The notes below the pieces were generated by a model. That model ran no database searches, was not told the DNA's origin, and was given only the letters and a program-made list of their open reading frames with translations. Shown here in pieces: positions 51,268-59,690 of a stretch of DNA of 64,000 nt. Source of the DNA: Caballeronia concitans. GTDB lineage: Bacteria > Pseudomonadota > Gammaproteobacteria > Burkholderiales > Burkholderiaceae. The DNA lies in assembly GCF_001544615.1 (NCBI RefSeq), contig NZ_FCNV02000012.1, forward strand, positions 98,708-162,707, in the 5' to 3' direction. Within the stretch, counting starts at the first letter, position 1; every line of letters begins with the position of its first letter. The translations under genes were made by a program, and so were the position numbers.

Positions 51268-53475
51268 ATGAACAGCACCGTCGTCCAGGAACGCAGTGAA
51301 GCCCGCAACGAATCCACGCAGACCGCCAACGTCGTGCCGCTGCATGCCGCCGATGCAAAACGCCGCGTTTCCGAGATTTTCGATCGCGTGAAGGCCGAGG
51401 GCCGCACGTCGCTGACCGCGCCGGAAGGCAAGCTCGTCTGCGATGCATACGGCATTTCCGTGCCGCAGGAAGGCGTGGCGACGAGCGCGGACGATGCAGC
51501 CAAGCTCGCGTCGTTCATCGGCTATCCGGTGGTGCTGAAGATCGTCTCGCCGGAAATCCTGCACAAGACGGAGGCGGGCGGCGTGCTCGTCGGCGTGAAG
51601 AACGAGGCCGACGTGCGGGCCGGCTACGCGACGATCATCGAGAACGCGAAGAAGTACGATCCGAACGCGACGATCGTCGGCGTGCAGGTGCAGCAGATGG
51701 TCGGCGCGGGGCAGGAAGTGATCATCGGCGCGGTGACGGACCCGTCGTTCGGCAAGCTGATCGCGTTCGGTCTCGGCGGCGTGCTGGTCGAAGTGCTGAA
51801 GGACGTGACGTTCCGCCTGGCGCCCGTCACGCGCGAAGAAGCCGCGTCGATGCTCGACGGCATTCAGGCCGCCGAGGTGCTGCGCGGCGTGCGCGGCGCG
51901 GAACCCGTGAATCGCGAGGCGCTCATCACGCTGGTCGAGCGCGTGTCGCGTCTCGTCGACGATTTCCCGCAAATCTCCGAGATGGACCTGAATCCGGTCT
52001 TCGCGAGCCCGAGCGGCGCGGTCGCGGCGGACGTGCGCATCGTGATGGACTTCGAGCCGGCCGCGCCGCGCTATCGTCCGACGCAGGAGCAGATCGTCAC
52101 GCAGATGAACCGCATCATGAAGCCGGATGCGGTCGCGGTGATCGGCGCGTCAAACGAGGACGGCAAGATCGGCAATTCGGTGATGAAGAACCTGATCAAC
52201 GGCGGCTATCAGGGCACGATCTATCCGATCCACCCGAAAGCCGACGAGATCATGGGCCGCAAGGCGTACAAGAGCGTGAAGGACGTGCCGGGCGTCATCG
52301 ACGTGGCCGTGTTCGCGATTCCCGCGAAGTTCGTCGCGCAGGCGCTCGTCGAAGTGGGCGAGAAGAAGATTCCGGGCGCGGTGCTGATTCCGTCGGGTTT
52401 CGCGGAGACGGGCAATCACGAAGGCCAGGAGGAGATCGTCAAGATCGCGCGTCAGTACGACATTCGCATGATGGGCCCGAACATCTACGGCTTCTACTAC
52501 ACGCCGAAGAATCTCTGCGCGACGTTCTGCACGCCGTACGACGTGAAGGGCAAGGCGGCACTGTCGTCGCAGTCGGGCGGGATCGGCATGGCGATTATCG
52601 GCTTCTCGCGTTCGGCGAAAATGGGCGTGTCCGCGATCGTCGGCCTCGGCAACAAGAGCGATATCGACGAAGACGATCTGCTCACGTTCTTCGAGCAGGA
52701 CGACAACACCGAGATCATCGCGCAGCATTGCGAAGATCTGAAGGATGGCCGCTCGTTCGCGGAAGCGGCGAAGCGCGTATCGAAGAAGAAGCCGGTCGTC
52801 GTGCTGAAGGCGGGCCGCACGAGCCTCGGGGCGCGCGCGGCGAGTTCGCACACCGGCGCGCTCGCGGGCAACGACAAGATCTACGAGGACGTGTTCCAGC
52901 AATGCGGCGTGATCCGCGCGCGGTCGCTGCGCGATCTGCTCGAATTCGCGCGCGGCATTCCGAAGCTGCCGACGCCGAAGGGCGAGAACGTCGTCATCAT
53001 CACGGGCGCGGGCGGATCGGGCGTGCTGCTTTCGGATGCGTGCGTGGACAACAATCTGTCCTTGATGACGATGCCCGACGACCTCGACGCCGCGTTCCGC
53101 AAGTTCATTCCGCCGTTCGGCGCGGCGGGCAATCCGGTCGATATCACGGGCGGCGAGCCGCCGAGCACGTACAAGAACACGATCAAGCTCGGGCTGGAAG
53201 ACGACCGCATTCATTCGATCATTCTCGGCTACTGGCACACGATCATCACGCCGCCGATGGTCTTTGCGAAGCTGGTTATCGAAGTGAAGGAGGAAATGAA
53301 GGCGCGCGGCATCGAGAAGCCGATCGTGGCGTCGCTCGCGGGCGACGTGCAGGTGGAGGAGGCCGCCGAGTATCTGTATGAACACGGCGTGCCGGCCTAT
53401 GCGTATTCGACCGAATTGCCGGTTGCCGTGCTCGGTGCGAAATATAAGTGGGCGCGTGGCGCGGGTTTGATCTGA
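51268..53475 (+). CDS. Fused ADP-forming acyl-CoA synthetase (acetate-CoA ligase family)
   Basis: 735 residues combining both parts of an NDP-forming acyl-CoA ligase. The ATP-grasp domain comes first (about 35-245: VVLKIVSPEILHKTEAGGVLVGV; EMDLNPVFA). The CoA-binding domain follows (AVIGASNEDGKIGNSVMKNLI) and then the ligase domains with SSQSGGIG and the phospho-His candidate in AASSHTGALAG. Most fused relatives have the order CoA-binding then ATP-grasp. It could activate the pathway acid with ATP or recover ATP from formyl-CoA or another acyl-CoA. Confidence 0.87.
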   Translation: MNSTVVQERSEARNESTQTANVVPLHAADAKRRVSEIFDRVKAEGRTSLTAPEGKLVCDAYGISVPQEGVATSADDAAKLASFIGYPVVLKIVSPEILHKTEAGGVLVGVKNEADVRAGYATIIENAKKYDPNATIVGVQVQQMVGAGQEVIIGAVTDPSFGKLIAFGLGGVLVEVLKDVTFRLAPVTREEAASMLDGIQAAEVLRGVRGAEPVNREALITLVERVSRLVDDFPQISEMDLNPVFASPSGAVAADVRIVMDFEPAAPRYRPTQEQIVTQMNRIMKPDAVAVIGASNEDGKIGNSVMKNLINGGYQGTIYPIHPKADEIMGRKAYKSVKDVPGVIDVAVFAIPAKFVAQALVEVGEKKIPGAVLIPSGFAETGNHEGQEEIVKIARQYDIRMMGPNIYGFYYTPKNLCATFCTPYDVKGKAALSSQSGGIGMAIIGFSRSAKMGVSAIVGLGNKSDIDEDDLLTFFEQDDNTEIIAQHCEDLKDGRSFAEAAKRVSKKKPVVVLKAGRTSLGARAASSHTGALAGNDKIYEDVFQQCGVIRARSLRDLLEFARGIPKLPTPKGENVVIITGAGGSGVLLSDACVDNNLSLMTMPDDLDAAFRKFIPPFGAAGNPVDITGGEPPSTYKNTIKLGLEDDRIHSIILGYWHTIITPPMVFAKLVIEVKEEMKARGIEKPIVASLAGDVQVEEAAEYLYEHGVPAYAYSTELPVAVLGAKYKWARGAGLI

Positions 53476-53528
53476 CGTGAAACGAGGGAGCGCGGCCCGC
53501 GCTCCCTCATCCAACGAGGACCGCATAA

Positions 53529-54308
53529 GTGACCACCTGGATACGCTTTCGCGATGGCGACGGCCGCATCGGCTTCGGCACGCTCGATTCGCACTCGGGG
53601 CGCGTCGTGCAGCACGACGGCGCGCTTTTCGATCGTCCGCGCCCGACCGACATCTCCTTCGCCGCCGACGACCTCACGCTGCTCGCGCCGTGCGAGCCGA
53701 GCAAGATCGTCGCGTTGTGGAACAACTATTACGCGCTGTCGCAGAAGCTCGACAAGGCGCCGCCGCAGCATCCGCTCTTTCTCATCAAGCCGCCGATGTC
53801 GGTCATCGGACCGAACGAGTCGATCAGGCGACCGCGCAGCTATCACGGCAAGATCGCGTATGAAGGCGAACTGGGGATCGTGATCGGCAAGACGGTGTCG
53901 GCGGCGTCGGTGGAAGAGGCCGAGGACGCGATCTTCGGCTACACATGCGTGAACGACGTCACCGCGATCGAACTGCTGCAGGAGGATCCCAACTTCGCGC
54001 AGTGGTGCCGCTCGAAGGGCTTCGACACATTCACGTGCCTGGGGCCGGCTATCGTGAGCGGCTTCGACTGGCGCAGCGCGACGCTCACGACGACGGTGGA
54101 TGGCGTCGAACGGCAGAACTATCCGCTCGACGACATGATCTTCTCGCCCGCCGAGCAGGTGAGCCTGATCTCGCACGACATGACGCTCGTTCCCGGCGAT
54201 GTGATCGCGTGCGGCACGTCGGTCGGCGTCGGGTCGATCAAGGACGGGGCGCGCGTGGATGTATCGATTGCGGGAATCGGCATGCTCTCCAACGTGCTTG
54301 CCGTCTAG
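53529..54308 (+). CDS. Fumarylacetoacetate hydrolase (FAH) family enzyme
   Basis: 259 residues from GTG 53529 with GAGGA upstream. The C-terminal FAH domain has FLIKPPMSVIGPNESI, the metal-binding ELGIVIGKT, GYTCVNDVTA and PGDVIACGTSVGVGSI. Members hydrolyse C-C bonds of acylpyruvates, decarboxylate oxaloacetate, or isomerise. As last gene of the formyl-CoA operon it may process an oxo-acid side product such as oxaloacetate; this is a guess from family. Confidence 0.85.
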   Translation: MTTWIRFRDGDGRIGFGTLDSHSGRVVQHDGALFDRPRPTDISFAADDLTLLAPCEPSKIVALWNNYYALSQKLDKAPPQHPLFLIKPPMSVIGPNESIRRPRSYHGKIAYEGELGIVIGKTVSAASVEEAEDAIFGYTCVNDVTAIELLQEDPNFAQWCRSKGFDTFTCLGPAIVSGFDWRSATLTTTVDGVERQNYPLDDMIFSPAEQVSLISHDMTLVPGDVIACGTSVGVGSIKDGARVDVSIAGIGMLSNVLAV

Positions 54309-54325
54309 CGCGACCGCAGCAACGA

Positions 54326-54361
54326 CAAAGCCGACGCGCGATGCGTCGGCTTTGTTTTTTT
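54326..54361 (+). terminator. Intrinsic terminator of the formyl-CoA operon
   Basis: A 12-base stem CAAAGCCGACGC / GCGTCGGCTTTG with a five-base loop and seven T. Confidence 0.9.
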
Positions 54362-54397
54362 CAGGCCGATGCGCCGGCTAAGCAGCGCACGTCATGC

Positions 54398-54652
54398 TCA
54401 ACGATCGCGATTCCACAACGCGCCGAGCACGAAGCCGACAGCCGCCGCGATCAACACGCCGTTGATCGGCTGATTCGACACAGCGGAGCGCACGTTGTCG
54501 AGCGTCTGCCCGTAGCTCTCCTGAAGCGAGCCGAACGCCTGCCGGGCCTTGCCTTCGACCTGCGCGCCCGCGTCGCCCGTCAGCGCGCCGACCGCATCCT
54601 GCACCTTGCCGACCACGTTCTGCGCCGTGCCTTCCACTTGATCTTGCACCAT
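54398..54652 (-). CDS. CsbD-like stress protein with C-terminal membrane helix
   Basis: 84 residues. A CsbD-type first half (DQVEGTAQNVVGKVQDAVGALTGDAGAQVEGKARQAFG) and a C-terminal helix INGVLIAAAVGFVLGALWNR like the ElaB/YqjD group. The start ATG 54652 follows GGGAGG by four bases; Met 54664 overlaps that site. Such proteins are induced by general stress in many bacteria. No operon partners. Confidence 0.82.
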   Translation of the reverse strand: MVQDQVEGTAQNVVGKVQDAVGALTGDAGAQVEGKARQAFGSLQESYGQTLDNVRSAVSNQPINGVLIAAAVGFVLGALWNRDR

Positions 54653-54794
54653 GGTGCCTCCCATTCTGGTTGAAGCGGTTTGCGTTGGAATTGCCTCGAA
54701 ACTGCGTCGATGCTGCTTCGATACAACCGGCAGTGCCGGAGCGGACGATAGAGCACGCTTCGTGCCCGGCGCTTCATCGCACGTGTTTCGCGAT

Positions 54795-55151
54795 TCAGGC
54801 CGGACCGATCAAATGGTTCACGAGTGCGATCAGATCGTCAATGGAAAACGGCTTGCGGCGAAACCGCGCGGACGGATGCTCTAACTCCGGCGCATTCGCC
54901 GCCGCGCTCATCAGGATCACCGGCACCTTGCGCAGCGACTCGCTTGCCGCCAGGTCGCGGATCAGCTCGACGCCGTCCTTGTGCGGCATCATCCAGTCGG
55001 TGATGACGAGATCCGGCGCGTTCATGTTCGCGGCTTCGAGCGCGACGCGTCCGTTGGACGCGGTCGTCACCTCGTAGCCCTCCATTTCGAGCACGAGCCG
55101 CCAGGTGGTCAGGATGTCGAATTCGTCGTCGACGACGAGGATCTTTTTCAT
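54795..55151 (-). CDS. Single-domain response regulator
   Basis: 118 residues, receiver domain only: acidic pocket Asp8/Asp9, phosphoacceptor Asp52 (DLVITDWMMP), Ser82 and Lys100 (RRKPFS). It has no output domain. Its ATG overlaps the stop of the KaiC-like gene by four bases, so the two are made together and probably work together in a signalling relay. Confidence 0.92.
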   Translation of the reverse strand: MKKILVVDDEFDILTTWRLVLEMEGYEVTTASNGRVALEAANMNAPDLVITDWMMPHKDGVELIRDLAASESLRKVPVILMSAAANAPELEHPSARFRRKPFSIDDLIALVNHLIGPA

Positions 55152-56659
55152 GCGCGCGCGCCGGGATCCGACACGGAAAGCGCGGGCGAGAGCGACGGAT
55201 GCCCGGACAGGATGCCCGTCGGTCCGATGAATCCCTCGCTCAAGTGCAGCCCGCGCGAATCGATCGTCAGCCGGCGGATCGCCGAATCGTGCGCGCCTTC
55301 GCGCTGCTTGACGACCGCCACCATGCGATGAAGCGCCGAATTCAGTTCGACGTAACGCATCAGCACGATGTTCTCGGTCATCGCGGAGGCGCGCAGCGTC
55401 GCGGGCGCGGCGAATTCGTTGTAGAGCGGCAGTTCCTCGGTCAGCAAGGCGGTCACGCCGGCGCTGCGCAGCCGCTGCGTGAGCGCGTTGATGAACAGGC
55501 CGAAGCGCTCGATGCGGTTTGCCGACTGCAGAAAGCCGTCGATGCCGTCCACCACGAGCCGCGTCGCGTTCGTGCGCGCGACGACGGCCATCAGTTCGGA
55601 GGCGAGTTCGTCGATGGCGAGTTCGACTGCCGAATGCCACTGGATCGCGAGGCGTCCGTCGTTCACGGCCGCGGTCAGGTCGATGCCCACCGACTGCGCC
55701 TTGGCGACCAGCCGATCGGGCGATTCGTAAAGGCCGAAGTACACGCAGCGCTCGCCGCGATCGACGCCCGCCTGCAGGAACTTCAACGCCAGCAGCGTCT
55801 TGCCGACGCCCGACGGCCCGATGATCGTCGTGGTCGAGCCGCGCATCACGCCGCCGCCGAGCATGCGGTCGAAGCTCGGGAAGCCGAAGTCGAGCCTGCC
55901 TTCGAAATGGGACGGGTTGGCCGTGTGCCCGCGCGATGCTTCGAGGCGCGGGAACGTGACGAGCCCGTTTTCGGTGATATTGAAGAAATGCTTGCCGAGC
56001 AGATGATCGCGGGCGCGCAGCTTGTGGACTTCGATTTCGCGCGCGCGGCGCATGCCGGTGTTGAACCGGTTCAGCTCGATGAGCCCGTCCACCAGCGTGT
56101 GCTCCGGATGCGGCTCGTTGCCCGACAGCGGCGCGAGGATCAGCGTCGTGCAGCGCGCGGCGGACACGAACGCGGACAACTCGTGGATGAACTGCGAGAG
56201 TTCGAGTTCGGTCGAGCTGAACTCGCGGGCGCTGCGAAAACCGTCGATGACCATGAAGCGCGGGCGGCTCGTCTTGATCGTCGAGGCGATGAGCGCGAGA
56301 AAACCCGAGAGGCCGTCGCGCATCAGCTCGTGGTAGCCGCTCACGAACAGCATGCGGTCCGAGATGGCGTCGGCGTTGTAGAACGACAGCGCGCGCAGAT
56401 GCGACAGCAGCTTCGTATGCGATTCCGCGATCAGCGTGACGTACAGCACCTTGTCGCCCTTCGCGACGCGGTGAAAGCCGACTTGCGAAGAGAGAATCGT
56501 CTTGCCGGCGCCCGCCATGCCTTCGATCAGATACAGACCGCCTTCGACCAGACCGCCGCCGAGGATATCGTCGAGGCCCGGCACGCCCGTCGTGACGTTG
56601 CCGTCGCTGGCGACCGGTTGCGGCGATGGATCGGGCGGGAGATTGTCGTCTTGGCTCAT
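55148..56659 (-). CDS. KaiC-like double-domain ATPase
   Basis: 503 residues with two RecA/KaiC domains. Walker A motifs are GMAGAGKT (47-54) and GPSGVGKT (281-288); Walker B-like ends are RFMVIDGFRS and RLVVDGIDGFL. The start is Met 56659 (MSQDDNLPPDP). In non-cyanobacteria such KaiC homologues pair with response regulators or kinases in stress signalling rather than a full clock; no KaiA or KaiB is present. It is coupled to the receiver gene downstream. Confidence 0.9.
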   Translation of the reverse strand: MSQDDNLPPDPSPQPVASDGNVTTGVPGLDDILGGGLVEGGLYLIEGMAGAGKTILSSQVGFHRVAKGDKVLYVTLIAESHTKLLSHLRALSFYNADAISDRMLFVSGYHELMRDGLSGFLALIASTIKTSRPRFMVIDGFRSAREFSSTELELSQFIHELSAFVSAARCTTLILAPLSGNEPHPEHTLVDGLIELNRFNTGMRRAREIEVHKLRARDHLLGKHFFNITENGLVTFPRLEASRGHTANPSHFEGRLDFGFPSFDRMLGGGVMRGSTTTIIGPSGVGKTLLALKFLQAGVDRGERCVYFGLYESPDRLVAKAQSVGIDLTAAVNDGRLAIQWHSAVELAIDELASELMAVVARTNATRLVVDGIDGFLQSANRIERFGLFINALTQRLRSAGVTALLTEELPLYNEFAAPATLRASAMTENIVLMRYVELNSALHRMVAVVKQREGAHDSAIRRLTIDSRGLHLSEGFIGPTGILSGHPSLSPALSVSDPGARA

Positions 56660-57043
56660 GAAATTTTCGTTTTTACCCGGCGGACCGCTTTTTTCGAGAT
56701 GGCGAATTATGGCTGACGAAAGGCAGACTGTCGCCGTTCGATGCATAAATTCGCTCACCGCGATGCCGTGCTGCATGGGTTCGGCGTCGGTCACGCACGA
56801 ACCGGACGCGTCGTGGCGCTGCGAAGCTCGGAATCGCAGGCGCAATCTAGCGGACTGTCGCTGCATTATTCGCGCCCGCTCGGGCCCCATGCGGCGTTTC
56901 GTCGTGGACAGACCGATTTGAGACGCTTCTCATGGTTCGCGAGCGTGCGGGCTGGTGAAATGGCGGCCATTCGTTTTCGTGGACGCCGTGAACTTCCGGC
57001 CGTCCTTCCGGCGCGCGCCGCGCCAGTCACTGCCTTTCACGCC
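56660..57043. other. Intergenic region between kaiC-like gene and small secreted protein
   Basis: 384 bases. Frames on both strands stay partly open but have the basic, Arg/Ser-rich character of non-coding GC-rich DNA. I see no clear operator. Confidence 0.4.
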
Positions 57044-57319
57044 ATGCACCATCCGCATTCAGTTTCGGCCGCCGTCGCGCGCGCCGCTTTTTTCGTTTCC
57101 CTGTTGTCGTCGCCTGTTCTGGCGCGGACCGCCGAACCTTTGATCGATCCGCATATTCTTTCCAGCGCGCCGTTCAGGTTTCAGGCGGACAGGGGAATCT
57201 TCTCGCGCTTGTCCGAACCGCCATCGGATTCGCGCATCATGGCGCCGCGTGAATCGCTCGATGCGAAGCCGTCGTCGCAATCTTCTCAAACCGATTCGAA
57301 GCGCCAAAAACTGCGCTAG
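57044..57319 (+). CDS. Possible small exported protein, unknown
   Basis: 91 residues. HSVSAAVARAAFFVSLLSSPVLA is a plausible signal peptide; the mature part (RTAEPLIDPHILSSAPFRFQADRG...) is polar and ends in a Ser/Gln/Lys-rich tail. No clear ribosome site and no known family. It may be spurious. Confidence 0.35.
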   Translation: MHHPHSVSAAVARAAFFVSLLSSPVLARTAEPLIDPHILSSAPFRFQADRGIFSRLSEPPSDSRIMAPRESLDAKPSSQSSQTDSKRQKLR

Positions 57320-57511
57320 CTAATCTCATTAATCGAGCGTCGGATTAGTTCGATAAATTGGGATTTATCTTCTGCGACGAGCGCGATCGCGCTTGTAGAA
57401 TCGCCCCGCTTATGAACGCCCGCGTTGCCGTACGAGGCGGGCAAGGCAAGCACCGCTCTCAATAACGACGTGTCGTCGCAGACGCGTTGCGCTTCCCTGA
57501 TAAAAATCGAG

Positions 57512-58219
57512 ATGTTCAAGAAAACCGTCGCCGCTGTCTTTGCTATTTCTGCCGTGCTTTCCGGCTGTGCGTCCAATTCCGGGGCTACGTTCAATATTCA
57601 GCCGATCACAACGTCGAGCGGGCAGCAGGCGTTTCGCGCCGAATGCTACGGCCTTTTCGAAAGCGGCAGCGCCTGCATGAAGGCCGTGCAAAGCGCCTGC
57701 GGCAATCAGCCATACACCGTGCTGCAGAACGTCACGGGCACGCGCGCACCGGGCGATGCGCGCGAAGTCGTCTTCATGTGCGGCGCGCCCGCTCAACCCG
57801 CGCCCGCGCCTGCACCGGCCGCTCAGCCGGCGCCGCCGCCTGCCGCCGCGCCCGTCGCGCCGGCTCCGGCGTCCACACGCAAGGTCACGCTCGATGAAAA
57901 GACCAACTTCGCCTTCGATAGCGCTCAATTGACGCCGAATGCCCGGACCATTCTCGACAGGCTCATCGCCGAAGTCCGCGACGTGACCTTCGCTTCGGTC
58001 ACGGTCGAAGGCTTCACCGACGCCGTCGGTCCCGCGCAATACAACGTCGCGCTGTCGGAGCGCCGCGCGCAAGCCGTGCTCGGGTATCCGAAGAGCCACG
58101 GCCTTCAGGCGCAGGCGTTCGCGATGAAGGGTTACGGCAAGGCACGCCCGGTTGCATCGAATGCGACGAGCGATGGCCGCGCCGAGAATCGCCGCGTGGA
58201 AATTCTGCTGAAGCAGTAA
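57512..58219 (+). CDS. OmpA-family lipoprotein
   Basis: 235 residues. Lipobox LSGC at about 15-18, a Cys-containing globular part, a Pro/Ala linker (about 93-125) and a C-terminal OmpA peptidoglycan-binding domain: TNFAFDSAQLTPNARTILDRLI and YNVALSERRAQAVL. It should tie the outer membrane to peptidoglycan. The start is ATG 57512; the longer frame puts 29 residues ahead of the lipoprotein signal. Confidence 0.9.
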   Translation: MFKKTVAAVFAISAVLSGCASNSGATFNIQPITTSSGQQAFRAECYGLFESGSACMKAVQSACGNQPYTVLQNVTGTRAPGDAREVVFMCGAPAQPAPAPAPAAQPAPPPAAAPVAPAPASTRKVTLDEKTNFAFDSAQLTPNARTILDRLIAEVRDVTFASVTVEGFTDAVGPAQYNVALSERRAQAVLGYPKSHGLQAQAFAMKGYGKARPVASNATSDGRAENRRVEILLKQ

Positions 58220-58240
58220 GCCGCATCGCAAGGCGCCCGG

Positions 58241-58277
58241 AAAAAAGCTCGCGCACCGCATGGCCGCGAGCTTTTTT
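58241..58277. terminator. Bidirectional terminator between ompA-like gene and ogt
   Basis: AAAAAAGCTCGCG / CGCGAGCTTTTTT with an 11-base loop; six T on each strand. Confidence 0.88.
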
Positions 58278-58292
58278 GTGCAGTTGAAATAG

Positions 58293-58802
58293 TCAGAACA
58301 GCTGCAACTGCTCGCGGCCCGGTCCGCCTTCGAGCGTGAGCAGCCAGCGCTTGCGATCGACGCCGCCCGCGTAGCCCGTCAACTCGCCGTCGCCGCCGAT
58401 CACGCGATGACACGGCACGATGATCGCCACCGGATTGCGCCCGTTCGCGCCGCCGACGGCCCGCGATGCGCCCGGCGGCAAACCCAGCCGGCGCGCGAGA
58501 TCGCCGTAGGTCCAGGCATCGCCGAAAGGAATCTGGCGCAACAACTCCCAGACCTGCTGCTGGAACGCCGTGCCGTGCAGTCGCGTGGGCACTGAGAATG
58601 CCCGGCGCCCGCCCGCGAGGTATTCGCCAATCTCTTCCCGCGCCTGATCGATCACGCGCGGCGCGGGGCGATCTTCAGCGGGCATCGTCACGCCCGGCGG
58701 AAAATGCTTCTGCCCGACGAAGAAAAGCCCGGTCAGGCAGTCGCCTTCCGCGCGATAAAGAATCGGCCCGAGCGGACTCGGGCTCACGTGGCATTCGATC
58801 AC
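58293..58802 (-). CDS. ogt: Methylated-DNA-protein cysteine methyltransferase
   Basis: 169 residues. The acceptor Cys131 is in IIVPCHRVIGGDGELTGYAGG, the universal AGT motif; RAVGGANGRNP carries the Asn hinge and Arg finger. It transfers the methyl group of O6-methylguanine onto itself. There is no Ada regulatory domain, so it is the constitutive Ogt type. The next gene's stop lies one base upstream. Confidence 0.94.
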   Translation of the reverse strand: MIECHVSPSPLGPILYRAEGDCLTGLFFVGQKHFPPGVTMPAEDRPAPRVIDQAREEIGEYLAGGRRAFSVPTRLHGTAFQQQVWELLRQIPFGDAWTYGDLARRLGLPPGASRAVGGANGRNPVAIIVPCHRVIGGDGELTGYAGGVDRKRWLLTLEGGPGREQLQLF

Positions 58803-58803
58803 G

Positions 58804-59064
58804 TCAGATGAACGGATTGTCGGCGGTGCCGGTGGGCGCGGGCGGTTCGTCCGGCAGCTTCGCGGGAAGGTTCGATTCCTTCTTCAGCGCCTCGACGATC
58901 GCGCCCAGCGCATCGTGGAGCGCCTGCGCGGCGGCCAGTCCCGCCTGGTCCCGCGCGATGGTCAGGTCGCCGCTGACCGTCACGCGCGTCTTGCCGTTGA
59001 CGATGTTGATGGCGTCGCCCGCGATGTTCATCGCGTCGGTATCGTTGGCAAATGGCTTAAACAC
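58804..59064 (-). CDS. Small protein of unknown function
   Basis: 86 residues: FANDTDAMNIAGDAINIVNGKTRVTVSGDLTIARDQAGLAAAQALHDALGAIVEALKKESNLPAKLPDEPP, then a short tail. It has a beta-rich first half and one helix; the DxxAMNIAGDxINIVNG pattern does not ring a known family for me. It lies between ogt and the nuclease fragment and overlaps the latter by eight bases. Confidence 0.6.
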   Translation of the reverse strand: MFKPFANDTDAMNIAGDAINIVNGKTRVTVSGDLTIARDQAGLAAAQALHDALGAIVEALKKESNLPAKLPDEPPAPTGTADNPFI

Positions 59065-59404
59065 CTCTCAATCCTCCAATTCGTTTGTCTTTCAGTGCGT
59101 CGGGAATGCCGGGAAACGCGAGGCCGCTCATTGCTTCGAGTTCGCGCACGGTCTTCATCGTATAGGTTTTGGTCGGCATGTTCTCGACGACCACCGCGAA
59201 AGCAATCTGCCGCTGCGGCAGATACACGACCTTGTACAGTTGCGTCGGCACGAGCACGCGCGATTCGCCGATGGTCTGCAATTGCCGGCCCGAGAACAGC
59301 GGCCCGGTGACGACGTACGCTTCGCCCGATTCCTCGGTGAGCCGGCGCACCGCTTCTTCGATGCGCGACCAGATGCTCCGGTTGTTCGACGGATCCTGCG
59401 GCAC
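59057..59404 (-). pseudogene. 3' fragment of a DNA/RNA non-specific endonuclease
   Basis: 115 residues matching only the C-terminal half of NUC1-type secreted nucleases: IVPQDPSNNRSIWSRIEEAVRR (metal-binding Asn region), YVVTGPLFSG, ENMPTKTYTMKTVRELEAMSGLAFPGI. The signal peptide and the catalytic DRGHxxP part are absent. In frame, a TAA codon lies just before Asn-Ile-Val-Pro-Gln (about base 59410), and beyond it the DNA is unrelated. The gene was cut at that point, at the edge of what looks like an inserted island. Confidence 0.75.
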
Positions 59405-59690
59405 GATGTTTTATGCAGACCCAAGGTGTTCACTTTACTTCGCGAACACCCTTAGTTCGCGAGGGTTGAAGGTTTTGCTTTTGTGTTTTCGGTCCTCTAT
59501 CTCTTTCCTCCTACAGGGGGTGCAGGGGGGGGCGGGCCGAAAGTTATCCACACAAAACGGTGCTGGCGGACACGTGCGGTCGCGAACAGTGCGGACCAGT
59601 AACGGAAAACGCCAAGCCTAAAGCAGCGCTCAAGAAGGAGTTTGTTTGGTAACGTAACGCGTGCGACAACCACTACTTCCGCAAGCGCTA
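59405..59690. other. Island edge: hairpin, pyrimidine and G tracts, DnaA box
   Basis: 286 bases without a gene. From 59420 an imperfect inverted repeat AAGGTGTTC ... GAACACCCTT occurs. A pyrimidine tract, then a G-rich tract (59515-59537), then TTATCCACA at 59544-59552, an exact DnaA box. The mix recalls plasmid replication or transfer regions. Confidence 0.45.
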
